A model generated the notes under the pieces. It made no database searches. It was given only the letters and a program-made list of their open reading frames with translations, and was not told the origin of the DNA. From Chloroflexi bacterium RBG_16_48_8 (GTDB lineage Bacteria; Chloroflexota; Anaerolineae; Anaerolineales; E44-bin32), in assembly GCA_001795115.1 (NCBI GenBank), contig MGNI01000188.1:19119-28641 (forward strand): a DNA stretch of 9,523 nt, written 5' to 3'. Within the stretch, counting starts at the first letter, position 1; each line of letters begins with the position of its first letter. The translations under genes were made by a program, and so were the position numbers. Below are positions 1-7,754 of this stretch, one piece after another.

Positions 1-438
1 GTAGAGAATATGAATAGCCTTATGCTTAGAAAGCCCTTCATTGAAACGATCCGGTAGGGTTACAGGGCAAACGGGAACACATAATCCGCAGCCGATGCAT
101 TTCTCGACGTCTATATAACGTGGTTTGCGACGCAGTAAAACCGAGAAATTCCCGACTTCGCCCTTGACAGCGATCACTTCGGTGTCAAGCAATAATTCAA
201 TGTTCAGATGGCATCCTGCATCCACCAATTTGGGGCTGAGAGTGCACATGGCGCAATCGTTTGTGGGGAAGGTTTTGTCCAATTGGGCCATGTGGCCGCC
301 AATGGCGGAGTTGCTCTCTGCCAGATAGACACGGTAGCCCTGCTCAGCTAGATCCAGACTAGCCTGAATGCCAGCGATGCCTCCTCCGACTACCAGGACT
401 GAGCCAACGACTTCTGGAGCAGGAGATTCTTCTCTCAT
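1..438 (-). CDS. hdrA: HdrA-like FAD/iron-sulfur protein, N-terminal part (runs off the left edge)
   Basis: The first 146 codons of an HdrA-family protein are visible, starting at ATG 438-436 and open to base 1. It begins MREESPAPEVVGS and then has the FAD-binding Rossmann motif VVGGGIAG (residues 15-22). The HdrA signature GGHMAQLDKTFPTNDCAMC follows, then a [4Fe-4S] ferredoxin motif CIGCGLCVPVCP. HdrA is the flavin subunit of heterodisulfide reductase-type complexes in the cytoplasm. The start codon overlaps the stop of the upstream double-receiver gene (ATGA), and a GGAAGG Shine-Dalgarno-like stretch lies about 10 bases before it. The visible part is roughly three quarters identical, by eye, to residues 78-209 of the large fusion at 2897-7633, so the two are paralogues. 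The window ends just where the fusion acquires its NfnB-like insert, so whether this copy also has that insert cannot be seen. Confidence 0.93.
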   Translation of the reverse strand, partial: MREESPAPEVVGSVLVVGGGIAGIQASLDLAEQGYRVYLAESNSAIGGHMAQLDKTFPTNDCAMCTLSPKLVDAGCHLNIELLLDTEVIAVKGEVGNFSVLLRRKPRYIDVEKCIGCGLCVPVCPVTLPDRFNEGLSKHKAIHILY

Positions 439-1202
439 GCTCGTTGACCTTCCAGCAGCTTGGCAATCGTTCGGAGCATTTTTTCTGGAGCAACCGGTTT
501 CTGCAGATAGGTGCTGACTCTGAGATCGCGACCAGTTTCAAGTTCATAGCGCCTTCGGCTGGCATCCTCTACAACGGTCGTGAGAACAGTGATGGGCATG
601 TTTCCGAATGCGGGATCGTTTTGAAGTTCGCGGATAACAGCAAAGCCGTCCATTTTAGGCATTAATAAGTCTAAGATCAAGATATCTGGCTTTCGTTGCT
701 TTACCATGGCCAGACATTGTTCTCCATTTCGAGCGGTAGCCACCTGATAAGGTACAGAACGCAAGACGGTGGTGACGGCTTCGAGGATATCCGGATCGTC
801 ATCTGCAACAAGGATATAGGGTTGATCGACAATTGCACTTACTCGGCGGAGCAGCTCTGCTGGAGGGGCGGGCTTCTCAATGAAATCAGCTACATCCATG
901 GATAAGCCGGTTTCAAGTTCATATCGACGGTAGGCAGCGTCCTCGATCACAGTTGTCAACACAATGATCGGCAGTCCCGAATATTCGGGATCTGCACGAA
1001 GTTCCTTGATCACCGCGAAACCATCCATGCGAGGCATCAGCATGTCAAGAATGACGAGATCAGGAGTTTCCTTGCGGATTTTTTCCATGCATTCCAGACC
1101 ATCCCGCGCGGTGGCAAGACGGTAATCCTGAGTCTCGAGTATGGCGGTAACACCCTCTAAAATGTCTGGGTCATCGTCGACAATCAAGATATAGGGCTGC
1201 AT
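435..1202 (-). CDS. Tandem double receiver-domain (REC-REC) response regulator without output domain
   Basis: This 255-residue protein consists of two CheY-like receiver domains joined by a very short linker. REC1 (about 1-126) has the acidic triad DDD at 9-11, the probable phospho-acceptor D53 in ILDMLMP, T83/T84 and K110 followed by P. REC2 (about 128-255) has DDD at 134-136, the probable acceptor D178 in ILDLLMP, T208/T209 and K235 followed by P. All residues needed for phosphorylation are present in both halves. The halves resemble each other closely (PYIL-VADDDPDILE, MDGFAVI, VLTT, YELETG), pointing to internal duplication. There is no DNA-binding or enzymatic output domain, so it probably acts by protein contact or as a phosphate relay or sink. 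It starts 23 bases after the kinase stop, with an AGGAAAGGGG ribosome-binding stretch before the ATG, and its stop overlaps the next hdrA. The kinase is the obvious partner (inference). Confidence 0.93.
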   Translation of the reverse strand: MQPYILIVDDDPDILEGVTAILETQDYRLATARDGLECMEKIRKETPDLVILDMLMPRMDGFAVIKELRADPEYSGLPIIVLTTVIEDAAYRRYELETGLSMDVADFIEKPAPPAELLRRVSAIVDQPYILVADDDPDILEAVTTVLRSVPYQVATARNGEQCLAMVKQRKPDILILDLLMPKMDGFAVIRELQNDPAFGNMPITVLTTVVEDASRRRYELETGRDLRVSTYLQKPVAPEKMLRTIAKLLEGQRA

Positions 1203-1225
1203 CTTTATGCCCCTTTCCTTTCTTG

Positions 1226-2428
1226 CTATGGGGAACTTGTCCCCTCGGCTATCCTATCTGAAGCTTCTTGCATGTTTTGTCCGAATGGGGTGGGAAGGGG
1301 CAAGTTGCAAGGGATTCGGATCGTAAAACGTGTACCGGATTTATCAGGGTCGTAGGGGCTTTCGACAGTGATTGTCCCATCATGGGCATCGATGATTTTT
1401 TTGGCGATGGAGAGCCCCAGGCCTGCCCCACTGACCTCTTCAACATTACTGGCTCGGAAAAAGTCATCGAAGATATGTTGCTGATCTTCATGCGGAATAC
1501 CAATGCCCTCATCGGCAACTTCGATGATCAGGTAGTCAGATTCGTCACGGGCGGAGAGGAGAACCTTGCTTCCTTCTGGAGAAAACTTGATGGCATTGGC
1601 CAGGAGGTTGGAAAGCACTTGTCTTAACCGTCTTCGGGCTGCAACGATGGGCCGAAATTCCGTTGGGCCTGCTCCTCGCACTTGAACACCTTTCTGGGCG
1701 GCAGCAAGCCGAACTTCTTCCAGGCTTTCAGAGGCAATATCTTGAGGATAGATAAGCTCGAAATCAGCTCTGATCTGGTCGGGCTGCATCCGGGCAAAGT
1801 CTAACAAGTCACTGATCAAGGCTCTCAAATCGCTTAATCGGAGTGAGCTGCGTTCTAATAATCGCTGCTGCTTAGGGCTGATTTCACCGGCAAAACCTCC
1901 CAACAAAACTTGTATGTAGTTTTCAACTGCTGCGAGAGGTCGTTTGAGTTCATGAGAAACGATGGAAAGGAAATAGGTCAAGGTGGAGGATGAGGTATTT
2001 AAGCGATCCCGGATGATGGTTGCAATGCGGCTGATCAGTTCACACCCGACCTCTGGCATCTCTTTCATCAGCTCAAGTAAATCTTGGCCCGGAATGACCA
2101 CGGTTTTGGTTTTCTCAAGGCATACGCTGGATGAGGTGTAAACATAGGGGGAAACAAGGGAGGACCATCCCGCGGGTTGCCATGGCCCCACAACGCCAAC
2201 AGTTGCCCTTCTGGGTGTACCTGTACGCCCTAATTGGACTAGCTTTTCAAGTGATATCTTTCCCTCAACAATCAGGAAGAATTTTTCAGCGTTGGTTCCT
2301 TCAGAGAACAGAAGCGACCCTTCTTGATATGTCTCTTCTTTGGCGATGGTGGCTATTCTGGCAAGAGCGCTCTCTGGGATTCCATCAAAGAATTCAAATC
2401 GCTTTAGGTTGTCAATCACTACTTCCAT
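1226..2428 (-). CDS. Soluble sensor histidine kinase with N-terminal cyclic-nucleotide-binding-like domain
   Basis: This 400-residue protein has three parts. Residues about 8-140 resemble a CNB/CRP-type sensor domain: the start is LKRFEFFDGIPESAL, followed by a beta-roll with EGSLLFSEGTNAEKFFLIVEGKISLE. Residues about 150-215 are a HisKA dimerisation domain, with the probable phospho-acceptor H159 in SIVSHELKRPL. Residues about 265-375 are a HATPase_c domain: N-box NLLANAIKFS (N278), G1 box DEGIGI (D306), F-box FDDFF and G2 box GAGLGLS. No membrane segment is visible, so it should sense a cytoplasmic signal. The CNB fold may bind a nucleotide or another small ligand; which one cannot be told, and the canonical phosphate-binding cassette is not obvious. 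The ATG overlaps the end of the Sec-containing mvhD gene by 17 bases, with AGGTGA a few bases upstream, implying coupling. The double receiver just downstream is the likely phosphate acceptor. The tail (about 375-400) is an unassigned extension. Confidence 0.92.
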   Translation of the reverse strand: MEVVIDNLKRFEFFDGIPESALARIATIAKEETYQEGSLLFSEGTNAEKFFLIVEGKISLEKLVQLGRTGTPRRATVGVVGPWQPAGWSSLVSPYVYTSSSVCLEKTKTVVIPGQDLLELMKEMPEVGCELISRIATIIRDRLNTSSSTLTYFLSIVSHELKRPLAAVENYIQVLLGGFAGEISPKQQRLLERSSLRLSDLRALISDLLDFARMQPDQIRADFELIYPQDIASESLEEVRLAAAQKGVQVRGAGPTEFRPIVAARRRLRQVLSNLLANAIKFSPEGSKVLLSARDESDYLIIEVADEGIGIPHEDQQHIFDDFFRASNVEEVSGAGLGLSIAKKIIDAHDGTITVESPYDPDKSGTRFTIRIPCNLPLPTPFGQNMQEASDRIAEGTSSP

Positions 2429-2900
2429 CTGTCACCTGAGCGCTTTCCTTTTCCTCTTGCAAGCGAGCCTTCTCCATAGGGGAAGGGCCGTTCGATCTCA
2501 GAGGGTTTGGTCCTAAGCGTTGAATTTCAGCGGTGATTTCAGCAGCAGCGAAGGCAAATTGTCCGGCCATTGCAGAGGAGAGGTTGATCATCTGAAGCCT
2601 CTGCCCCTCTAGTCCAATTTCCTCTAGAATTTTCCTTGTGAACTCTACTCTTCTTTTGGCGTTTATATTACCTTCCAGGTAATGACAGTCTCCAACCAGT
2701 CAACCAGCAACCATGACGCCGTCAGCGCCATCTTCAAAGGCATGTAAAAGATGAAGGGTATCCACCCGCCCGCTGCACAGTACTTCAATGATTTTTATCG
2801 AAGGGGGGTATTGGATCCGTAGGCTTCCAGCAAGATCGGCAGCGTTGTAAGCACAATGAGTGCAACAGAATGTGACGATTTGAGGTCTAAATTTCGTCAT
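2412..2900 (-). CDS. mvhD: MvhD/FrhD/HydD-family iron-sulfur protein, selenoprotein with in-frame UGA (Sec67)
   Basis: MvhD-family proteins are small [2Fe-2S] carriers that deliver electrons to HdrA. A plain translation stops after 66 residues at TGA 2702-2700. The same frame stays open for 95 more codons after it, to TGA 2414-2412, and these continue the family: LVGDCHYLEGN follows the TGA directly, where relatives have the conserved GC..GDCHY..GN. The TGA therefore replaces the conserved Cys and is read as selenocysteine (U67), giving 162 residues. Other conserved residues are C12, C13 and C16 (FCCTHCAYNAAD), C42 (LCSGRVD) and C72. The last ~30 residues are a charged, Pro-containing tail that makes the protein slightly longer than the usual ~140. 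A SECIS-like hairpin lies at 2667-2683. Known parallels are archaeal VhuD and bacterial BamF, both Sec-containing members. The ATG overlaps the HdrA-fusion stop (ATGA), so the two are probably made in step and form a complex. A gene finder ignoring Sec would call a broken 66-residue fragment. Confidence 0.9.
2667..2683 (-). promoter_or_regulatory. Probable bacterial SECIS hairpin downstream of the Sec UGA
   Basis: In the minus-strand transcript, AUUACC (2683-2678) pairs perfectly with GGUAAU (2672-2667) around the loop UGGAA (2677-2673); a further U-A closing pair is possible. The loop starts 22 bases after the UGA (2702-2700) and has a G as its second base. Bacterial SECIS elements lie inside the coding region just after the UGA, with a short apical loop carrying a G in its first two bases about 16-37 bases away. 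This hairpin fits those rules. Its function is inferred from position and shape. Confidence 0.7.
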
Positions 2901-5900
2901 GACTTATTCCACTCGTGCATTAGCAAGGCATCCAGCTTGATCATGATTTGATCATCCTTGTAGTGAGCGACGGTAATGGCTTTGGCTGGGCACTCGGCGG
3001 CACAATTACCGCAGCCATGACAGATCGTGGGCTCAATATAGGCCGCTCCTGTGATCCCTCCAACACCTAAGTATTTTTCGCTAACCTTGGGCACACCGAA
3101 GGGACAAACCCTGACACAAGTCAGACAACCGACGCACTTCTCCGGATCCACTTGAGCAACAATCCCACCTGCAGTAAGCGTGGACTGAGATAGAATGCGC
3201 GCGGCGCGCGAGGCAGCTGCCTCCGCTTGGACGATCGTTTCATCAAGTAACTTGGGGTAATGTGCCATGCCAGCCATGAAATAACCATCGGAGGAGAAGT
3301 CCACCGGACGCAATTTGATATGTGCCTCAAGGAAGAATCCATCTGCGTCTAGTGATACCTTCAATTTTGACGCCAGATCCTTCGCACCCTCCGAGGGTAT
3401 GATCGGCATGCTCAACATGAGAATCTCAGGGTGAAGGGTGATCGGTGTGTTGAGGCTATGATCTTGTAGTTGGATTTCAATCCCACCGTCTCGGATTTGT
3501 ACCTCGGGTCGATTTTCATCATCGTATCGGAGGAACAGCACACCGGCTTGTCTGGCCTCGGTATATAGGCGTTCCTTGAATCCGTATGTACGGATGTCTT
3601 TGTAAAGGACTGTTACCCGGGCGCTTGGATTTATTCGTTTAAGCGCTAGCGCCTGTTTTAAGGCTGTGGTACAGCAAATCCGGGAACAATAGCGCTCCGC
3701 AGGCCCTACACAAAGGATCATGGCTAAATCGTTGGGAAGTCGTTCTCCCAGGGTTTTCCATGCTTCCGCGGCTCGTCCATCAAGTTTGTCTTTCAATCCA
3801 TTGGCTTTTGCCAGCAAGGCTTCAAGCTCTAATCCTGATATGATATAGGGACTTGAGGAATAATGGTATTCATTTCCATGATATTCTTGCCCACCGGTGG
3901 TAAGAATGGTCACGCCATGAGCGATTTGACGTTCGCGACCCTTTTTATCCTTTAGCCAGGTCGTAAATTTCCCCATGAAACCATCCGTGCGGCTGACTTC
4001 ACATCCAATGCAGACGTCGATCTTAGGCTCCGCGTTCACACGGCGGATCAATTCTCGCAGGTATAACTGTGGATCTTCTCCATCGACGGTGGAAAATACA
4101 TGCCGAAGGTTTCCACCGAGTTGGTCTTCACGTTCTACTAGATGTACGTCGAAGCTACCCTGTGCAATGGAGAGAGCAGCATTCATGCCTGCAACCCCTC
4201 CGCCGATAATCAATGCGCTGTGTGCGATCTCTACATCAGTGGTGTGAAGTGGTTGCAATGTCGCCACACGACTAATAGCCATGCGAGTGAGATCTTTAGC
4301 CTTCTCGGTGGCTGCAGCGGGGTCGTGCGAATGAACCCAGGAGCACTGATTACGGATGTTCGCCATATCGAAATAGGCCGGGTTCAAACCAGCTGCGCGG
4401 ATGCTATCCTGGAAAAGGGTTGCATGGGTGTGCGGTGTACAGGAAGATACCACGACCCGGTTCAAATTCAATTCCTTAACTGTCTCAGTGATATGGGCAA
4501 TGGTATCCTGAGAACAGGTATAGAGATTATCCTCTGCATGAACGACACCTGGTAGAGTTTTCGCGTATCCGGCCACATCAGGTACATCCAAAAAACCACC
4601 GATATTAGAACCGCAATGGCATACAAACACGCCAATACGGGGTTCTTCACCTGTCATGTCCCGTTCCGGTGGGTATTCTCGTTGACGGGTTAATGTATGT
4701 CGGGAGGGGGATAATAAGGCTGCTGCTTGAGCGGCAGCACCGCTGGCGTCAACCACGGATTCGGGGATATCTTTTGGCTCTCGGAAAGGACCAATGGCAT
4801 AGATCCCGGGTCGAGAGGTCTCTAACGGATTGAAGAGTGCGGTATGACAGAATCCATATTCATCGAGCTCAACACCGAGTTCACGACCGAGTTGTTTGAC
4901 GGATTCGGAGATCTCCATCCCTACGGAGAGTACAACCAGATCAAAGTCCTCCTCCTTCATCGGGATTTGATGACCATTGCCAGAACCGTCTTGACTGTAA
5001 TAGCGTACGATCAAATGATTGGTATTTGGATCCTCTTTGATGCCTGAGATCCGACAGCGTGTATACTCGATGCTATATTGTTGTCGGGCGCGTTGATAAT
5101 AGGTCTCGTAGCCCTTACTGAAGGCGCGCATGTCCATCATGAAGACATGGACCTCGGCTTCAGCGTCATGTTCTTTGATCATCACAGCTTCTTTGGCAGC
5201 GTACATACAACACACCGATGAACAGTAATCATGGTTCCTGTCGCGTGAGCCGACACACTGTAGGAAGGCGATTTTCTTAGCGGGTGTATGATCTGATGGT
5301 CGAAGGACATGACCTTCTGTTGGGCCGGAGGCTGAAAGCAAACGCTCCAGTTGCAGGGCAGTAATAACGTTAGGATAACGGCCAAAGCCATACTCCTGCG
5401 AAAGTTCAGCGTTATAGATTTGGTACCCGGGTGCTAGAATAACCGCACCAACGTGAACTTTTTCGACTTGTTCGATCATGTCATGATCGATGGCGTCCCG
5501 ACCGCAGATATATTGACAGGAGAGGCATTCGGAGCAGATCGCGCATGCCAGACAACGGGCTGCTTCTGCTTGTGCTTGTTCATCCGTGTACCCCAACTCA
5601 ACTTCTTGAAAACCATCCACTCGTGATGTAACCGCCAGCTCCGTCATCGGAATCCGTCCCGTGGGAATTATCTCACCCCGCTTAACTCTTTCCTGCAACT
5701 CTGCTTTTGTAAACTTCACGACCGGAAGATCCGGTTTCGGTGCAGGTTCGAGCGCTTCGCCCTGCAGGTAGCGGTGGATGCTATCTGCGGCTTTGTGCCC
5801 TGAAGCCACGGCCTCGATGACGAAGGCTGTTCCGGAAACACTGTCACCAGCGGCAAAGACACCTGGTCGGGTGGCGGCCATGGTGTTGGGGTTGATAGCG

Positions 5901-7633
5901 ATGGTTCGTTGGGTCGTGATTCCAACGCCAGCGTCATCGGGAATAAATGCCAGACCGGCTCGCTGGCCAACGGAGAAGATGATCGTGTCTGCTTCCAGGA
6001 TGTGTTCCGAGTCGAGTTCCGTTTCGACGGAAAGACGCCCTTCGTGATCAAATTCGAAATGAGTCACTTTTTCACATTCAACGCCTGCTGCATGTCCCTT
6101 GCCATCGTCCACGATTCTCAAAAAGGTGTGATCTGCGTGGATAACGATCCCTTCCTCCTCGGCGGCATCCACCTCCCATGCATGGCAAGGAAGGGCATCG
6201 CGGGGTTCAAGACAGGCCATGTGAACCTCAGCACCCAACCGCACCGCTGTGCGTGCACAGTCGATAGCAACGTTCCCACCCCCGAGGACCAGTACACGTC
6301 GCCCCAGGTTAGGGATGTTACCCAGACGGACATCACGCAGAAAACGAGTGTTGATCAATACTCCTTCAAGATTAGCGCCCGGGATGGGCAACCGGATCCC
6401 TTCGTGAGCCCCTACAGCGATAAGTACGGCTTCAAATCCCTGCTCAAATAGTGCATCCAGGTCATTGACTGTCGTATTCAAGCGTACTTCGATGCCTAGA
6501 TCAAGGATATCCTGGATCTCTCGCTCAATGATATCGGTGGGCAATCGATACTCAGGTACACCTACCCGCAACATGCCACCCGCAACGGGTAGGGCTTCAA
6601 AAATGGTTACAGGGAATCCAAGCTTAGCCAGATCTTGCGCGGCTGTCAGACCACAGGGTCCAGCACCTATGATGGCTATTTTTTGTGATTGCGTTATTTC
6701 TACAGGTTTGACTGACGTTCGGGGTTTTTCATAAACCTTATCCGTTACGAAACGTTTCAATGCACGGATATTGATCGGCTCATCGATGAGACCGCGATTA
6801 CAGGTATCTTCACAGCGGTGGTTGCAGATGCGCCCACAAATACCAGGGAAAGGATTATCTTCTCTGATGACACGGAGTGCATCGTCGTATCTGCCCTCGT
6901 GGATGAGGGCAATATAACCTTGCGCACGTTGGTGAGCGGGGCAAGCGTCACGGCAAGGAGAGATGCCTAATTTTTCGATGGCGAATGCGTTGGGGACTCC
7001 TTGTGGATAGAGCTTATAAGCCGCATGGCGTTTTGAGAGGCCTTCGTTAAAGATATCTGGTAGATATATAGGACATACATTGACGCAGTCACCACATCCC
7101 ACGCACTTTGTAAGATCGATGTAGCGCGGCTTATGGCGCAGCGTTACGGTAAAATCTCCAGCTTTGCCATCAACCTTGGAAACTTCCGTATCCACCATCA
7201 TTTCAATATTAAGGTGTTGTCCCGTTTCAACTAATTTTGGACTGATCGTACACATGGCACAGTCGTTGGTGGGAAAGGTTTTATCCAATTGGGCCATGTG
7301 TCCGCCGATGGCAGACTTCGACTCAACCAGATAAACGCGATAGCCTTGATCTGCTAGATCAAGGCTTGCTTGCATTCCTGCTATTCCGCCCCCAACAACC
7401 ATGACCGCCCCAATGGGATCGGAACCATTGGATCGAACTGGGATACTGGATACCATAGCCACTCGATCTTCGTGAGGCACGGGCCCTCCATGAGAGTAAA
7501 GGAAATAGCGACGAGCCAGCGATCCCGTATAGAAAGATGCGCCGGTATTGGCCTCACCGCCTGATTTATGATAGTCAATCGAAGGCCAGATACTCCAGTA
7601 TCGTATGTCATACACAGAGAGGACAAACTTCAT
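2897..7633 (-). CDS. hdrA: Giant HdrA-NfnB/GltD-HdrA fusion flavin/iron-sulfur oxidoreductase (1578 aa)
   Basis: Three redox modules are joined in one chain. Residues 75-215 are the first part of an HdrA: FAD motif VVGGGIAG (79-86), FPTNDCAMCTISPKL, and ferredoxin motif CVGCGDCVNVCP (177-188). Residues about 220-625 are an NfnB/GltD-like module: Fe-S helical domain (C227, C231, C266, C270, C274, C278), FAD motif GAGPCG (323-328), NAD(P)H-type motif GGGNVAIDCA (451-460) and the GVFAAGDSVSG flavin end (591-601). Residues about 670-980 resume the first HdrA, with a Cys cluster (C694-C710), FLQCVGSRDRN, YCSSVCC and GIYAIGPF. Residues about 998-1578 are a second HdrA: CHCGSNIGG, SSCTPHTH, GGGVAG (1144-1149), CVGPAERYCSRICC, and two C-terminal [4Fe-4S] motifs, CVGCLTCVRVCP (1500-1511) and CHGCGNCAAECP (1538-1549). 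Ordinary HdrA is about 650 residues. Its likely role is a cytoplasmic NAD(P)H-linked, possibly bifurcating electron hub with the Sec-MvhD encoded next (4-base overlap). The start is uncertain: Met60 (7456-7454) matches the start of the paralogue at 438 better, but the extra 59 codons read like coding sequence. Confidence 0.93.
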   Translation of the reverse strand: MKFVLSVYDIRYWSIWPSIDYHKSGGEANTGASFYTGSLARRYFLYSHGGPVPHEDRVAMVSSIPVRSNGSDPIGAVMVVGGGIAGMQASLDLADQGYRVYLVESKSAIGGHMAQLDKTFPTNDCAMCTISPKLVETGQHLNIEMMVDTEVSKVDGKAGDFTVTLRHKPRYIDLTKCVGCGDCVNVCPIYLPDIFNEGLSKRHAAYKLYPQGVPNAFAIEKLGISPCRDACPAHQRAQGYIALIHEGRYDDALRVIREDNPFPGICGRICNHRCEDTCNRGLIDEPINIRALKRFVTDKVYEKPRTSVKPVEITQSQKIAIIGAGPCGLTAAQDLAKLGFPVTIFEALPVAGGMLRVGVPEYRLPTDIIEREIQDILDLGIEVRLNTTVNDLDALFEQGFEAVLIAVGAHEGIRLPIPGANLEGVLINTRFLRDVRLGNIPNLGRRVLVLGGGNVAIDCARTAVRLGAEVHMACLEPRDALPCHAWEVDAAEEEGIVIHADHTFLRIVDDGKGHAAGVECEKVTHFEFDHEGRLSVETELDSEHILEADTIIFSVGQRAGLAFIPDDAGVGITTQRTIAINPNTMAATRPGVFAAGDSVSGTAFVIEAVASGHKAADSIHRYLQGEALEPAPKPDLPVVKFTKAELQERVKRGEIIPTGRIPMTELAVTSRVDGFQEVELGYTDEQAQAEAARCLACAICSECLSCQYICGRDAIDHDMIEQVEKVHVGAVILAPGYQIYNAELSQEYGFGRYPNVITALQLERLLSASGPTEGHVLRPSDHTPAKKIAFLQCVGSRDRNHDYCSSVCCMYAAKEAVMIKEHDAEAEVHVFMMDMRAFSKGYETYYQRARQQYSIEYTRCRISGIKEDPNTNHLIVRYYSQDGSGNGHQIPMKEEDFDLVVLSVGMEISESVKQLGRELGVELDEYGFCHTALFNPLETSRPGIYAIGPFREPKDIPESVVDASGAAAQAAALLSPSRHTLTRQREYPPERDMTGEEPRIGVFVCHCGSNIGGFLDVPDVAGYAKTLPGVVHAEDNLYTCSQDTIAHITETVKELNLNRVVVSSCTPHTHATLFQDSIRAAGLNPAYFDMANIRNQCSWVHSHDPAAATEKAKDLTRMAISRVATLQPLHTTDVEIAHSALIIGGGVAGMNAALSIAQGSFDVHLVEREDQLGGNLRHVFSTVDGEDPQLYLRELIRRVNAEPKIDVCIGCEVSRTDGFMGKFTTWLKDKKGRERQIAHGVTILTTGGQEYHGNEYHYSSSPYIISGLELEALLAKANGLKDKLDGRAAEAWKTLGERLPNDLAMILCVGPAERYCSRICCTTALKQALALKRINPSARVTVLYKDIRTYGFKERLYTEARQAGVLFLRYDDENRPEVQIRDGGIEIQLQDHSLNTPITLHPEILMLSMPIIPSEGAKDLASKLKVSLDADGFFLEAHIKLRPVDFSSDGYFMAGMAHYPKLLDETIVQAEAAASRAARILSQSTLTAGGIVAQVDPEKCVGCLTCVRVCPFGVPKVSEKYLGVGGITGAAYIEPTICHGCGNCAAECPAKAITVAHYKDDQIMIKLDALLMHEWNKS

Positions 7634-7754
7634 CCGCTTTGGCAGTGATTATTGATTGATTTGTGGTAAGGGATCAATGGAATAGATTGGATCCATTCAT
7701 GAGAAGAAAGGGTGTCGTTAAGGATGTAAAATTCGATAGGGTTGAGTACGAGGG

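Noticed and set aside
2700..2900. A complete 66-residue gene ending at TGA 2702-2700
   Set aside because: It lacks the second half of the MvhD family, the same frame continues with conserved family residues directly after the TGA, and a SECIS-like hairpin follows. Sec read-through explains it better than a truncated gene or pseudogene.
5909..6451. Plus-strand open frame of 180 codons opposite the HdrA fusion
   Set aside because: It is antisense to strongly conserved NfnB-like coding sequence, has no recognisable motif, and is explained as a shadow of the real frame. The same holds for the plus-strand frames at 4142-4555, 1268-1627 and 2131-2439.
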